From positions 31,804 through 95,803 of the forward strand of contig NZ_QJJR01000002.1 of NCBI RefSeq assembly GCF_003201605.1: a stretch of DNA of 64,000 bases, written 5' to 3'. This document shows positions 37,492 through 49,070 of this stretch, in pieces. Under the pieces are notes generated by a model that had not been told where the DNA came from, made no database searches, and saw only the letters and a program-made list of their open reading frames with translations. A program made the position numbers and the translations under genes. Within the stretch, counting starts at the first letter, position 1; each line of letters begins with the position of its first letter. The stretch comes from Streptohalobacillus salinus. Lineage in GTDB: Bacteria > Bacillota > Bacilli > Bacillales > Amphibacillaceae.

Positions 37492-38724
37492 CTAATTTTG
37501 TAGCCAATTGCGATTGGATAATTCAAAAGCATCGTGTAAGGCATTTAACGCTTTATTTACATCTGTTTCTTCAATGAGAACCCAAATCGTTGTATGTGAA
37601 TCTGACGATTGCAAAATATGAACACCTTTCTCATGTAAACTACGAACAATTCGGGCAGTGACACCGGGTACACCCGTCATACCCGCACCAACAACACTAA
37701 CTTTAGCACAACTTGTCACAAAGGTAGGCTGATAACCTACCTGTTCAATGACCGCTACCGCTTTTACTAATAATGCTTCAGGTACCGTAAACCGTAAACC
37801 GGTTGGGAACATGTTGATGAAATCGACTGAAATACCTGCCTCAGCTAGTGATCCAAAAACGTCGTCGTGTAGTTTATCTAGAGGTTCTTTTGTCTCAATT
37901 TTAATTTGGGCAATACCCGTGATATGGGCAATTCCGGTGATTAGACGATCATTGATATCCTTTCCTTTGATGGTATCAATTGCACCCGTTACAACTGTGC
38001 CGACATGTTCAAGTTCAGTTGAACGAATGCGCAATGGCACTTTGGCTTGCATCGCAATCTCAACCGCCCGTGGATGAATGACTTTAGCTCCTTGATAGGC
38101 TAAGTTTACAATCTCGTTATATGTTACAACATCGAGTGTACGTGCTGACTCAACAATTCGTGGATCAGCGGTTTTTATTCCATCAACATCGGTAAAGATA
38201 TCAACAAACGTCGCATCAATACTTGCTCCAATAGCGGCAGCCGTTGTGTCACTCCCTCCCCGACCAAGTGTGGTCACATCACCTTGTTCAGTTTGGCCTT
38301 GAAAGCCTGCAACAACTACAGCATCATGCACTTCTAATTCTTCAATCAGACGTTCCGGACGCATATCAATAATTTTCGCTTGCGTATAGTCATCGCTTGT
38401 GATGATACCCGCTTCTCTTCCGGTAAGCGCGGTTGCAGATAAGCCCAATCGTTTTAATTGGTTGGAAAAAACGACTGTTGAAATAATTTCACCACAGGCT
38501 AACAACAAGTCATGCTCACGATTAGATATGTGATGATTCGGATAATCAACAAGCTTTAATAGCGCATCTGTTGCATAAGGTTCCGGCATACGCCCCATTG
38601 CCGAGACAACAACGACAACTTTATAACCTTCCCTAATTGCTGATTGAATATGCTTAATTGCTTTTTTACGGCTAGCTTCATCCTTAACAGATGTGCCTCC
38701 GAATTTTTGTACGATTACTTCCAT
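37492..38724 (-). CDS. dapG: Aspartokinase (DapG type)
   Basis: This 410-aa enzyme phosphorylates aspartate at the head of the lysine/threonine/methionine/diaminopimelate pathway. The N-terminal kinase domain has VQKFGGTSVKD, VVSAMGR, GFQGQTEQGDVTTLGRGGSDTTA and the C-terminal half carries two ACT domains (TGIAQIKIETKEPLDKL; KVSVVGAGMTGVPGV). Single-polypeptide length and a place next to asd match B. subtilis DapG. The neighbour dapA of B. subtilis is missing. Confidence 0.95.
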   Translation of the reverse strand: MEVIVQKFGGTSVKDEASRKKAIKHIQSAIREGYKVVVVVSAMGRMPEPYATDALLKLVDYPNHHISNREHDLLLACGEIISTVVFSNQLKRLGLSATALTGREAGIITSDDYTQAKIIDMRPERLIEELEVHDAVVVAGFQGQTEQGDVTTLGRGGSDTTAAAIGASIDATFVDIFTDVDGIKTADPRIVESARTLDVVTYNEIVNLAYQGAKVIHPRAVEIAMQAKVPLRIRSTELEHVGTVVTGAIDTIKGKDINDRLITGIAHITGIAQIKIETKEPLDKLHDDVFGSLAEAGISVDFINMFPTGLRFTVPEALLVKAVAVIEQVGYQPTFVTSCAKVSVVGAGMTGVPGVTARIVRSLHEKGVHILQSSDSHTTIWVLIEETDVNKALNALHDAFELSNRNWLQN

Positions 38725-38733
38725 ACTACACCT

Positions 38734-39783
38734 CTATTTAGTTAACCAGTTATTTTTAACGAGAGATTCAGCAATTTGCACTGAGTTCCATGCTGCTCCT
38801 TTTAATAGATTATCAGAAACAATCCACATATGGTAGCCTTTTTCGTTATCTAAATCTTTTCTGATTCTTCCGACAAAGACATCTGGAAGTCCTGCAGCGT
38901 CAAGTGGCGTTGGATAGTCTTGTGTGTCTAAGTTATCTTTTACTGTTACTCCAGGTGACTCAGCTAACAACGCTTTAATTTGATCAACAGATACGTCTTG
39001 ATCTAGCTCGACATAGACACTTTCTGCATGAGAAGTGAAGATTGGTAAACGCACACAAGTTGCCGCAACAGCTACTTGGTCATCATGTAATATTTTTTTC
39101 GTTTCATTAATCATTTTCATTTCTTCAAATGTATAGCCATTTTCAGTAAAAACATCGATTTGTGGCAAGGCATTAAATGCAATGGGATAGTGTTTAGCTT
39201 CATCTTTAACAGGTAATAATTCCGCATGCATCTCCTCACCGTCTAAGAAGCTTTGTGCTTGTGATTTGAGTTCATCGATCGCTTCAGTACCTGCTCCAGA
39301 AACGGCTTGATACGTTGATACAATTACTCGATTTAAACCAAATTGATCTTTTAATGGTTTCAAAGCGGCAACCATCTGAATCGTTGAACAATTAGGATTA
39401 GCAATAATACCTTGATGGTCAGCCATGTCTGATTCATTTACTTCTGGCACAACAAGCGGCACATGTTCATCCATACGGAATGCACTAGTGTTATCAACAA
39501 CCACCGCACCACGTTTAACGGCTTCAGGCGCAAATAGTTTAGATACGCCCCCGCCGGCTGAAAATAGAGCTATATCAACGTTCTCAAAACTTTCCGGTGT
39601 CGCTTCTTCAACAGTATAAATCTCATCTTTGAATTTTAAAGTTGTTCCTGCCGAGCGACTTGATGATAGTAGTTTTAGTGATTCAATGGGAAAATCCTTT
39701 TTCTCCAATGTTTCTAACATTTTTTGGCCAACTGCTCCAGTTGCCCCCATGACAGCGACGTTATATTTCTTATTATTTGACAT
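38734..39783 (-). CDS. asd: Aspartate-semialdehyde dehydrogenase
   Basis: This enzyme reduces aspartyl phosphate to the semialdehyde, the step after DapG. I choose the ATG at 39783 (349 aa), after GAGGGG; the frame runs to 39807. Motifs are the NADP-binding [15 protein letters not shown], the catalytic Cys in [18 protein letters not shown] and [15 protein letters not shown]. In spore formers spoVFAB (dipicolinate synthase) is usually directly upstream; here pnp follows across a terminator. Confidence 0.96.
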   Translation of the reverse strand: MSNNKKYNVAVMGATGAVGQKMLETLEKKDFPIESLKLLSSSRSAGTTLKFKDEIYTVEEATPESFENVDIALFSAGGGVSKLFAPEAVKRGAVVVDNTSAFRMDEHVPLVVPEVNESDMADHQGIIANPNCSTIQMVAALKPLKDQFGLNRVIVSTYQAVSGAGTEAIDELKSQAQSFLDGEEMHAELLPVKDEAKHYPIAFNALPQIDVFTENGYTFEEMKMINETKKILHDDQVAVAATCVRLPIFTSHAESVYVELDQDVSVDQIKALLAESPGVTVKDNLDTQDYPTPLDAAGLPDVFVGRIRKDLDNEKGYHMWIVSDNLLKGAAWNSVQIAESLVKNNWLTK

Positions 39784-39823
39784 ACTAATCCCCTCTTTCG
39801 CAAGCATTATAAATTTACGTCCT

Positions 39824-39851
39824 ATTGTAACACAAAAGTATCTAATCGTAA
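39824..39851 (-). promoter_or_regulatory. Possible asd-dapG promoter
   Basis: Minus strand TTACGA (39846-39851), a 16-base spacer and TACAAT (39824-39829) lie about 40 bases before the asd start. I looked for a lysine riboswitch here, but the leader is too short for one. Confidence 0.45.
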
Positions 39852-39911
39852 CGTAGCTTTTAGATATTTGTGAAAATTATATTAATTCAACAGCTGCTTA
39901 ATTCTGCTATA

Positions 39912-39965
39912 AAAAACACATCCCTTGAGGTACATGACCAAAGGTCATACTCATAAGGATGTGTT
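39912..39965 (-). terminator. pnp terminator
   Basis: AACACATCC and GGATGTGTT (39957-39965 with 39915-39923) form the base of a stem that also holds an inner ATGACC/GGTCAT hairpin, followed by TTTTTT on the minus strand. It lies ten bases after the pnp stop. Confidence 0.9.
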
Positions 39966-39974
39966 AAATTTAGT

Positions 39975-42083
39975 TTATTGTTTGTTTTTTTCTTGTTCTT
40001 CTAATAAGACAGCTTTACGTGATAAGTTAACGCGACCTTGACGATCAATCTCTTTAACTTTAACCATCATCTGATCGCCCTCTTTTACAACATCTTCTAC
40101 ATTGTTCGTGCGATCAATTTGTAATTCTGAGATATGAATTAAGCCATCTTTACCTTTGAATATTTCTGCAAAGGCTCCGAATTTTTCGATGCGCTTAATT
40201 GTTGCCATGTAAAGTTCACCGACTTTAGCTTCACGTACCATATCTTCAATAATTTTCTTCGCTTTTTCGTTCATTTCTTGATCAGTTGAAGCGATAAATA
40301 CTTTACCATCTTGTTCGATGTCTATTTTCACACCTGTTTCATCAATAATTTTATTGATGTTTTTACCACTTGGCCCAATAACATCACGAATCTTATCAGG
40401 TTTAATCATCATTGTGATAATTTTCGGTGCATGCTCAGATAGTTCTTTTTTCGGTTCGTTAATGACCTCGATCATATGATCTAAAATGTGAATACGACCA
40501 ATTTTAGCTTGTTCCAGTGCTTCTTGTAGAATGTCACGTGATAAGCCATCAATTTTAATATCCATCTGTAATGCTGTTACCCCTTTAGCAGTACCAGCCA
40601 CTTTAAAGTCCATATCACCTAAGAAATCTTCCATCCCTTGGATGTCACTTAGCACCGTATAATCGTCACCTTGTTTAACAAGACCCATTGCAATCCCTGC
40701 AACTGGTGCTTTAATCGGTACACCTGCAGCCATCATTGCAAGTGTTGATGCGCAAATACTTGCTTGTGACGTTGAACCATTAGATTCTAATACTTCTGAT
40801 ACTAAACGAATCGTGTATGGGAAGTCTTCCGCTGATGGTATTACTTTTTCTAAGGCACGCTCACCTAAAGCACCGTGACCAATTTCACGACGACCTGGTC
40901 CACGGATTGGACCTGTTTCCCCAACACTAAACGACGGGAAGTTATAGTGGTGCATAAAGCGCTTAGATTCCTCTAAGTCAAGACCATCTAAGATTTGCAC
41001 ATCACCTAATGCACCCAGTGTACACACACTTAATGCTTGTGTTTGTCCACGTGTGAATAAACCTGAACCGTGTGTACGCGGAAGAATATCAATGCGTGAT
41101 GTTAACGGGCGGATTTCATCCGGACGACGACCATCGGGACGTAATTTCTCTTGTGTGATAAGGCGACGTACTTCACCTTTTACCATACTATCTAAAATAT
41201 CTTTGACTTTTTTGATGGTTGCATCATCTGCTTCATTTTCTTCATAGCTAGCAACGATATCTTTTTTCACAGCATCAATCGCTTGTTCGCGCGCCTGTTT
41301 TTCATTGATTTGAACAGCTTCATCAATTCTTGATTTTGCTGATACGTTAAGCGCTGCTTGAAGCTCTTCATCTAAATTAAATAATTTTACTTCCATTTTT
41401 TCTTTACCAACAGCTTGGTAGATTTCTTCTTGGAATGCCACTAAACGTTTGATTTCTTCATGTCCAAACATAATTGCCTCTAACATAACATCTTCAGGAA
41501 CTTCATCAGCGCCTGCCTCTACCATGTTAATTGCTTCTTTTGTGCCTGCAACAGTTAAGTCAATATCGCTTTGTTCACGTTGGTCAATTGTAGGGTTAAT
41601 GATAAATTCTCCGTCAATACGGCCTACAACAACACCTGCAATCGGTCCTGCAAAAGGAATATCAGAGACGCCAAGTGCGATTGATGAACCAATCATTGCC
41701 GCGATGTCAGAAGGTGCATCTTGCTCCACACTCATGACCATGCTGATCACTTGGACGTCATTACGGAAGCCGTCTGGGAATAGCGGACGAATTGGACGGT
41801 CAATTAAACGAGAGGTAAGTGTTGCTTTTTCACTTGGACGACCTTCACGTTTAATAAATCCACCTGGGATTTTACCAACAGCATAGCGACGTTCCTCATA
41901 ACTCACCATTAACGGAAAGAATGGTAAATCTTTAGGTTCTCTCGACCCTGTAGCTGTCGTTAATACCGATGTATCTCCGTAATGAATCATACATGCCCCA
42001 TTGGCCTGTTTTGCAAGTTCTCCAACTTCAACAATAAATGGTTTGCCTGCAATTTCAGTTTTGAACGTTTGTTTGTTTGACAT
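39975..42083 (-). CDS. pnp: Polynucleotide phosphorylase
   Basis: At 702 aa this has the usual PNPase layout: two RNase PH-like domains (first starting [20 protein letters not shown]; second including [16 protein letters not shown] and [16 protein letters not shown]), a helical linker, a KH domain ([16 protein letters not shown]) and an S1 domain ([20 protein letters not shown]). It degrades mRNA 3'-5' with phosphate and works with RNase Y (encoded at 15498-17069). Its leader carries a long hairpin (42188-42249). The B. subtilis genes ylxY, mlpA and ymxH, which follow pnp, are absent. Confidence 0.98.
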   Translation of the reverse strand: MSNKQTFKTEIAGKPFIVEVGELAKQANGACMIHYGDTSVLTTATGSREPKDLPFFPLMVSYEERRYAVGKIPGGFIKREGRPSEKATLTSRLIDRPIRPLFPDGFRNDVQVISMVMSVEQDAPSDIAAMIGSSIALGVSDIPFAGPIAGVVVGRIDGEFIINPTIDQREQSDIDLTVAGTKEAINMVEAGADEVPEDVMLEAIMFGHEEIKRLVAFQEEIYQAVGKEKMEVKLFNLDEELQAALNVSAKSRIDEAVQINEKQAREQAIDAVKKDIVASYEENEADDATIKKVKDILDSMVKGEVRRLITQEKLRPDGRRPDEIRPLTSRIDILPRTHGSGLFTRGQTQALSVCTLGALGDVQILDGLDLEESKRFMHHYNFPSFSVGETGPIRGPGRREIGHGALGERALEKVIPSAEDFPYTIRLVSEVLESNGSTSQASICASTLAMMAAGVPIKAPVAGIAMGLVKQGDDYTVLSDIQGMEDFLGDMDFKVAGTAKGVTALQMDIKIDGLSRDILQEALEQAKIGRIHILDHMIEVINEPKKELSEHAPKIITMMIKPDKIRDVIGPSGKNINKIIDETGVKIDIEQDGKVFIASTDQEMNEKAKKIIEDMVREAKVGELYMATIKRIEKFGAFAEIFKGKDGLIHISELQIDRTNNVEDVVKEGDQMMVKVKEIDRQGRVNLSRKAVLLEEQEKNKQ

Positions 42084-42187
42084 ATAAATTAAAACCCCTC
42101 TCGATTTTACACATAATCATTTTATGTGTAATCAATATAATGATACCTGTCTTAACCTCATCTATCCGATTGCATTCGTGTTTTCAT

Positions 42188-42249
42188 CTTGCTCCATCCT
42201 GATCAAAGCGAACAATGAGTTATTCGCTTTGATCAGAATCGAGCGCAAG
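42188..42249 (-). promoter_or_regulatory. Long stem-loop in the pnp leader
   Basis: A perfect 14-bp stem, CTGATCAAAGCGAA with TTCGCTTTGATCAG (42199-42212 and 42223-42236), encloses a 10-base loop. Outer arms CTTGC/GCAAG and CTC/GAG extend it across small internal loops. No U-tract follows in the minus direction, so it is not a terminator. It lies between the rpsO terminator and the pnp start, about 105 bases upstream of the start codon. By analogy with the Escherichia coli pnp leader, it may be a double-strand RNase site used for autoregulation; this is inference. Confidence 0.6.
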
Positions 42250-42288
42250 GACAATAGTGATTAAGACAAGTATTTAGACATATAGAAA

Positions 42289-42309
42289 AAGCGGGATATT
42301 ATCCCGCTT
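42289..42309 (-). terminator. rpsO terminator
   Basis: AAGCGGGAT pairs with ATCCCGCTT (42301-42309 and 42289-42297) around a 3-base loop and is followed by TTTCTAT on the minus strand, 12 bases beyond the rpsO stop. Confidence 0.9.
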
Positions 42310-42320
42310 GTTTTCTACGT

Positions 42321-42590
42321 TTAGCGACGTAAGCCTAATTTTTCAATAACTTGACGGTAACGTGTAACGTCTTTGTTACGAAGATACGTTAGTAAATTAC
42401 GACGTTTCCCAACCATTTTCAATAATCCACGACGTGAGTGGTGATCCTTTTTGTGAATACGTAAGTGATCATTTAAACTATTGATTTCTGCAGTTAGGAC
42501 AGCGATCTGAACCTCTGGAGATCCGGTATCGTTTTCGTGTGTTTTAAACTCATTAATGAGTTCATTTTTACGTTCTTGTGAAATAGCCAT
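42321..42590 (-). CDS. rpsO: Ribosomal protein S15
   Basis: From the ATG at 42590, eight bases after GGAGG, the protein is 89 aa, the standard S15 length. The sequence [43 protein letters not shown] and [19 protein letters not shown] is typical. S15 binds 16S rRNA helices 20-22 early in 30S assembly. It precedes pnp, as in most bacteria, with a terminator between. Confidence 0.98.
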   Translation of the reverse strand: MAISQERKNELINEFKTHENDTGSPEVQIAVLTAEINSLNDHLRIHKKDHHSRRGLLKMVGKRRNLLTYLRNKDVTRYRQVIEKLGLRR

Positions 42591-42709
42591 CCTTTTCACC
42601 TCCTATAAGTCTTAAGTAAACCCCAATCCCCGAGCAAACGTTGGAGAATCGTTTTGCCAAGATGATGGTTTCCACTTGTTAGAATAACCTTTTTTCAAAT
42701 AAAAAGCAA
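42591..42709 (-). promoter_or_regulatory. rpsO promoter and structured leader
   Basis: Minus strand TTGCTT (42704-42709), 17 bases, TATTCT (42681-42686). The roughly 80-nt leader that follows can form stems: GCAAAACG with CGTTTGC around an ATTCTCCAA loop, inside an outer GGAAACC/GGGTTTAC pairing. S15 autoregulation through a leader structure is known in several bacteria, including Geobacillus; that this leader does it is inference. Confidence 0.45.
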
Positions 42710-42730
42710 GGGTTCTCGCTCAGTTTATTT

Positions 42731-42751
42731 AAAAGTTGTTGGTTAACAACT
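42731..42751 (-). terminator. ribF terminator
   Basis: AGTTGTT (42745-42751 in minus reading) pairs with AACAACT (42734-42740) around four bases and is followed by TTTTAAAT. It lies three bases past the ribF stop. Confidence 0.75.
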
Positions 42752-42753
42752 GA

Positions 42754-43680
42754 TTAATATAATTGCCTAATCTCAATTTCATCTTGTCTAATCTGATCGA
42801 TTAAAGGGTCAACCCCAGAAAACTTTAACTCAGGACGAATAAATTGATGCCAAGCAATCGCTAGCGATTTTCCATACAAATCAGCTTTGTAATCCAGAAA
42901 ATGCACTTCAAGTTTTACATCTAAGAGCTCATCTTCAAACGTTGGATTATAGCCCAAATTCGCCATCCCATGAATAACTTCACCGTCAATCTCAGCTGTC
43001 ACATAATAAACACCCGTTCGTGGCAACGCCTGTTGTGGTTCCACTTCGATGTTTGCTGTTGGATAACCAATTGTTCGCCCACGTTTATGACCATGTACAA
43101 CTTTTCCGTTTGTTCTGAGCGGACGTGTTAATAAATTTTTTGCTTCTTTCACATTGCCATCCTTTAGCATTCGGCGAATTCTGGTAGATGAAACCTTCTC
43201 ATTTCTTTCTGAGAACTTTTCAACAATCGTTACACTAAAACGATCTTGACTATCGTCAACGAGTGTATGTATATTCCCTCTCCCCATATGGCCATAACTA
43301 AAGTCAAAACCACAGATAAGATGTTTGACATTGAGGTCTGCAATAAAGCGATCAACAAAGATTGAGGGAGATAGTTTAGCTAAAGCGATATCGAAAGAAA
43401 CCACATACAAAATATCTACCCCGAGCGCTTTAAAAATCGCTTCTTTCTCTTGCATAGAGGTTAAGTAAGAGACCGCACCTTTATCGTTCGCCAATACTTC
43501 CTTAGGATGCGGATTAAATGTCATAACTGCTGTCTTTAATTGATTATCTTCAGCTATCATTTTCGCTTGTTTAATGACTTGTTGGTGACCAAGATGTACA
43601 CCATCAAAAAAACCGATTGCCATTGCTGATGCGGCTTCTGGCTTCGTTAAACCTTCACTAGTAAGTGATATCACTTTCAT
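42754..43680 (-). CDS. ribF: Bifunctional riboflavin kinase/FAD synthetase
   Basis: I use the ATG at 43680 (308 aa), after GGGAGG. The N-terminal nucleotidyl-transferase domain shows AIGFFDGVHLGHQ and TFNPHPKEVL, with KVSSTRIRRMLKDG near residue 160. The C-terminal flavokinase domain shows GRTIGYPTANIE and GVYYVTAEIDG. It converts riboflavin to FMN and FAD. It lies directly after truB, a common Firmicute arrangement (ribC in B. subtilis). Confidence 0.96.
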   Translation of the reverse strand: MKVISLTSEGLTKPEAASAMAIGFFDGVHLGHQQVIKQAKMIAEDNQLKTAVMTFNPHPKEVLANDKGAVSYLTSMQEKEAIFKALGVDILYVVSFDIALAKLSPSIFVDRFIADLNVKHLICGFDFSYGHMGRGNIHTLVDDSQDRFSVTIVEKFSERNEKVSSTRIRRMLKDGNVKEAKNLLTRPLRTNGKVVHGHKRGRTIGYPTANIEVEPQQALPRTGVYYVTAEIDGEVIHGMANLGYNPTFEDELLDVKLEVHFLDYKADLYGKSLAIAWHQFIRPELKFSGVDPLIDQIRQDEIEIRQLY

Positions 43681-43708
43681 TATGTTACCTCCCGGCAATT
43701 AAACTTTT

Positions 43709-44617
43709 TTAAGTAAGATTAAATCCACGCATCGACTTGATAAGCGCGCGGTCTTCTGGATGGCTTTGATATATTGCTAATAATCGGTCTTCATTTAGCA
43801 CAACATACGGTTGATCGTCTTGCCAACCTTCAGGTTTTTCTAATTTTTGCCCATATTCGACCCGTTGTCGTAAATCACCTGACACTTGATAGACTGGAAG
43901 ATGACGAAGACCATCCATAACCGGTAGCAACGCTGTCTCAATGTCCCCGTTCGCTTTTAATTGTGAAAGTTGTTCAAATGTAACCGCATCTTCAAGCTTA
44001 AAGGTCGCAACTTGTGTTCGAACCAGATGTGACATATGCGCAGGGTAGCCAAGCGTTGTACCAATGTCTTTTGCTAGCGTTCGAATATAAGTACCTTTTG
44101 AAACAGTTGCTTCAATTTTAAAGGTAACTGTACCCATTGATTGGACTAGACTATCTTCAATAAGGTGAAGTGCATATATATGAACGTGACGTAACGGACG
44201 TTCAACTGGTATGTTATTTCTCGCATACTCATACAACTTTTTTCCATTCACCTTTACTGCAGAATAGAGTGGTGTCACTTGGGTGATTTCTCCGTTAAAG
44301 AGCGCTAAAGCTGCTTCGACCATTGCAACAGTCATTGGCTTATCGACGGTCTGTTTGTCAATAACTTTCCCGGTTTGATCTTCGGTATCTGTTGCAACAC
44401 CAATCGTTACCTCTGCTTGATAGGTCTTTTTTGTATCGGTCAAATACGGCACAATCTTTGTTGCTTCTCCAATACAAATTGGCAACACCCCTCGCACTTC
44501 TGGATCAAGTGTTCCGGTATGTCCTACTTTTTTTGTTTGAAACAATCGACGTAACATCATGACACAGTCATGCGATGTTTTACCGATGGGTTTATCCAAA
44601 TTTACAATTCCATGCAT
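43709..44617 (-). CDS. truB: tRNA pseudouridine-55 synthase
   Basis: This 302-aa enzyme makes psi55 in the T-loop of tRNAs. It has GIVNLDKPIGKTSHDCV at the N-terminus, the catalytic Asp in GHTGTLDPEVRGVLPI, KGTYIRTLAKDIG, and a C-terminal PUA-like part. The ATG at 44617 is 11 bases from GGGAGG; a GTG at 44629 lies too close to it. It follows rbfA across a hairpin terminator. Confidence 0.96.
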   Translation of the reverse strand: MHGIVNLDKPIGKTSHDCVMMLRRLFQTKKVGHTGTLDPEVRGVLPICIGEATKIVPYLTDTKKTYQAEVTIGVATDTEDQTGKVIDKQTVDKPMTVAMVEAALALFNGEITQVTPLYSAVKVNGKKLYEYARNNIPVERPLRHVHIYALHLIEDSLVQSMGTVTFKIEATVSKGTYIRTLAKDIGTTLGYPAHMSHLVRTQVATFKLEDAVTFEQLSQLKANGDIETALLPVMDGLRHLPVYQVSGDLRQRVEYGQKLEKPEGWQDDQPYVVLNEDRLLAIYQSHPEDRALIKSMRGFNLT

Positions 44618-44650
44618 GAAACAATCCACCTCCCTATCCTCACAGAAGAA

Positions 44651-44678
44651 AACCCCTGTCTATTCAAGCACAAGGGTT
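44651..44678 (-). terminator. Hairpin between rbfA and truB
   Basis: AACCCTTGT pairs with ACAGGGGTT (44670-44678 and 44651-44659) with one wobble pair, followed by TTTTCTTC on the minus strand. Partial termination is likely, since truB-ribF belong to the same ancestral operon. Confidence 0.7.
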
Positions 44679-44688
44679 GTTTGGTTAG

Positions 44689-45042
44689 TTATTCTTCGTT
44701 ATTCGTATTTAAGTCACGCAACAAACTCTCAATTCGATTACCCGTTTCAATTGATTCATCAATTTCAAAAAAGAGTTCTGGGGTTTTTCTTAAGCGGATA
44801 CGATTGCCTATTTCTGAACGAATAAAACCTTTCGCTTTTGATAGACCTTTTAAAGTATCTTGCTTTTCGTTTTCTTCACCTAAAATCGTCAAATAGACCG
44901 TTGCTTGTTGTAAGTCCCCGGTCACTTCAACATCAGTAATCGTAACAAACCCTACGCGAGGATCTTTTATTTTTCTAGTTAAAATGTCTCCAAGTTCTTT
45001 TTTCATTTGTTCCGCCACACGATTAGCGCGCATTTCACTCAT
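44689..45042 (-). CDS. rbfA: Ribosome-binding factor A
   Basis: This 117-aa KH-like protein helps mature the 30S subunit by acting near helix 1 of 16S rRNA. Typical sequence: [43 protein letters not shown] (residues 4-46, quoted here in family order as [33 protein letters not shown]) and a C-terminal [18 protein letters not shown]. It follows ylxP by 36 bases in the nusA-infB operon. Confidence 0.96.
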   Translation of the reverse strand: MSEMRANRVAEQMKKELGDILTRKIKDPRVGFVTITDVEVTGDLQQATVYLTILGEENEKQDTLKGLSKAKGFIRSEIGNRIRLRKTPELFFEIDESIETGNRIESLLRDLNTNNEE

Positions 45043-45078
45043 TAAAAATCACCTCTTTATTCTCCCATAGTAAATGAA

Positions 45079-45353
45079 TTAACCCAGCCATTGTTTGTGA
45101 ATGTTTGTTACTTCAATTGTAGATTCGTGATCCAGCTTGTGAATGGCTTGATCAATCAATCGTTCGCACTGAATAGAAGACTGCGATATTGATGTCACAC
45201 CAATCATGGTTCGCTGCCACAAATCTTGAAAATCGAGCTCAGCAGCAGCGAGATTAGGTTCATCTAATTGATGAAGGATCCGTTTTAATACAGATCGTTT
45301 TTCCTTTAATGATTGGGCATCATATATCATACATTCTACTTCAGCATATAAGA

Positions 45354-45357
<4 letters not shown>
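45079..45357 (-). CDS. ylxP: YlxP, DUF503 family protein
   Basis: This 92-aa protein has the DUF503 pattern: hydrophobic N-terminal strand ([27 protein letters not shown]), then [24 protein letters not shown]. It overlaps the infB stop by four bases and precedes rbfA, as in other Firmicutes. The location suggests a ribosome-assembly role, but its activity is not established. Confidence 0.92.
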
Positions 45358-47324
<1,967 letters not shown>

Positions 47325-47339
47325 ACAGTCACCTCCGGG

Positions 47340-47651
47340 TTATTTTTGGTCTATCAAACTAGCTATCTTTTTTGCAAAACCTTCATCTAAAACCGCCACT
47401 GCTACACGTCCAGATTTACCAATCGCAATCGATAGTGAATCACGGTCACAAATAATTTTATAATCAACCTCATAAAATTTACACTTGTCTGTTAGTTTCT
47501 TATGTGTTTGATACCCTGTGTCTTCAGCGATCAAAACTAGTTTTGCTTCATTACGTTTAATGTCTTTTATAATTTGGTCTTCACCAAGCGATAATCGCCT
47601 TGCGCGCATCGCGAGGCCCAACATACTTAAATATTTTTGTTGATTACTCAA
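47340..47651 (-). CDS. ylxQ: L7Ae-family ribosomal protein YlxQ
   Basis: This protein of about 103 aa has the L7Ae/L30e fold pattern (YLSMLGLAMRARRLSLGEDQIIKDI, LVLIAEDTGYQTHKKLTDKC, AIGKSGRVAVAVLDEGFAKKI) of kink-turn binders. I favour the TTG at 47651, which follows AGGTGA; a GTG at 47660 would add three residues. Its start lies inside the end of ylxR, so translation is coupled. In B. subtilis YlxQ binds k-turn RNA; its cellular task is uncertain. Confidence 0.88.
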   Translation of the reverse strand: MSNQQKYLSMLGLAMRARRLSLGEDQIIKDIKRNEAKLVLIAEDTGYQTHKKLTDKCKFYEVDYKIICDRDSLSIAIGKSGRVAVAVLDEGFAKKIASLIDQK

Positions 47652-47925
47652 TGGTCTCACCTAGAATGACCTTCTTTAGGTCTTGATAAATCTGACCTGG
47701 ATTTTCTACTTTTAAATGACGCTCTAATAAATGGTCTTCTTCGGCTTTACTTACTAATGCTAAATCTTTTGACACATAGGCACCACGGCCGTTTTTCTTA
47801 CCGGTCGGATCGACAAATACCTGTCCTTCTTTTGTCCGCACGATTCGAATCAGGTCATGTTTTTCTTTCATTTCATTGGAAAGAATACATTTTCTAAGTG
47901 GAAGTTTTTTATTTTTTTTCGGCAT
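47644..47925 (-). CDS. ylxR: YlxR (DUF448), putative RNA-binding regulator
   Basis: The ATG at 47925, after AAGGAGG, gives 93 aa; the frame runs upstream into nusA but without a ribosome site. The DUF448 signature is clear: PLRKCILSNEMKEKHDLIRIVRTKEGQVFVDPTGKKNGRGAYV (seen as RKCILSNEMKEK, LIRIVRTKEG, GRGAYVSKD). It lies 13 bases after nusA and overlaps ylxQ. YlxR is reported as a nucleoid/RNA-associated regulator in B. subtilis and binds RNase P RNA in some bacteria. Confidence 0.92.
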   Translation of the reverse strand: MPKKNKKLPLRKCILSNEMKEKHDLIRIVRTKEGQVFVDPTGKKNGRGAYVSKDLALVSKAEEDHLLERHLKVENPGQIYQDLKKVILGETIE

Positions 47926-47938
47926 AAAACTTTCCTCC

Positions 47939-49057
47939 TTAGTTAAATAAATCGTCTGTGTCATCAAACAACGGCTCTGCTTCAACAGCTGTTGAAGTGT
48001 CCACTTGTTCATAAAGACCTAATTCTTTAGCATCCGTTGCACTTTTAATATCAATCTTCCAACCGGTTAACTTAGCTGCTAACCGTGCGTTTTGCCCGCG
48101 TTTACCAATTGCAAGTGATAATTGATTATCCGGCACAATAACAGTTGTTGCTTTCTCTTCTTGGTGAATGATGACATGATCAACTTTAGATGGACTAAGT
48201 GCATTTGAAACATAGACAACTGGATCATTTGAATATTCAACGATATCAATCTTTTCGCCCTTAAGCTCATCAACAACCGTTTGTACACGTTGCCCTTTTT
48301 GCCCAACACAAGATCCGACCGGGTCAATATCTGAATCAGCAGCATATACTGATATCTTAGAACGATCGCCTGCTTCACGCGCAACGGATTTAATTTCTAC
48401 TGTGCCATCATAAATTTCAGGCACTTCTGTTTCAAACAAACGTTTAAGTAAACCAGGATGTGAACGTGAAACGAACACTTGTGGCCCTTTGTTGGTGTTT
48501 TCTACTTTAGTTACCAGCACTTTAATGCGGTCATGAACATGATATTCTTCCGTTGGCATTTTTTCTGCTTCTGGTAATTTCGCTTCGACTTTACCGAGAT
48601 CAATGTAAACAAACCGAGGATCGATCCGTTGAATAATGCCATTCATGATATCTTCTTCACGATCAATATACTCCCCATAAATCACACTGCGTTCAGCTTC
48701 GCGCACACGTTGTGTTACCACTTGCTTAGCTGCTTGAGCTGCAATTCGACCAAAGTCACGTGGTGTCACTTCAACTTCTACCACATCACCAACAACATAG
48801 TTTGGATCTAGCTCTTTAGCTTTTGTAATACTTAACTGTTGTTGTGGATCTTCGACTTCTTCAACAATCTCTTTACGTGAGAGTACTTTCATTGCACCAG
48901 ATTCTTCGTTCAAATCTACACGAACGTTTGATGCTGATTTAAAGTTTTTCTTATAAGCAGAAATTAACGCTGCTTCTAACGCTTCAATTAATAAGTCTTT
49001 GTCGATGCCTTTTTCTTTCCCTAAATGATTAATGGCATCAAATAGCTCTTTACTCAC
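47939..49057 (-). CDS. nusA: Transcription termination/antitermination factor NusA
   Basis: This 372-aa protein has the NusA N-domain ([28 protein letters not shown] by parts), an S1 domain ([27 protein letters not shown]), and two KH domains ([52 protein letters not shown]). It lacks the C-terminal acidic repeats of enterobacterial NusA, normal for Firmicutes. It binds RNA polymerase and modulates pausing and hairpin termination. It follows rimP by 13 bases. Confidence 0.97.
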   Translation of the reverse strand: MSKELFDAINHLGKEKGIDKDLLIEALEAALISAYKKNFKSASNVRVDLNEESGAMKVLSRKEIVEEVEDPQQQLSITKAKELDPNYVVGDVVEVEVTPRDFGRIAAQAAKQVVTQRVREAERSVIYGEYIDREEDIMNGIIQRIDPRFVYIDLGKVEAKLPEAEKMPTEEYHVHDRIKVLVTKVENTNKGPQVFVSRSHPGLLKRLFETEVPEIYDGTVEIKSVAREAGDRSKISVYAADSDIDPVGSCVGQKGQRVQTVVDELKGEKIDIVEYSNDPVVYVSNALSPSKVDHVIIHQEEKATTVIVPDNQLSLAIGKRGQNARLAAKLTGWKIDIKSATDAKELGLYEQVDTSTAVEAEPLFDDTDDLFN

Positions 49058-49070
49058 AATAGTTCCCCCT

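Noticed and set aside
39784-39911. Lysine riboswitch before asd-dapG
   Set aside because: The leader between the likely promoter and asd is only about 40 bases and no riboswitch core is seen.
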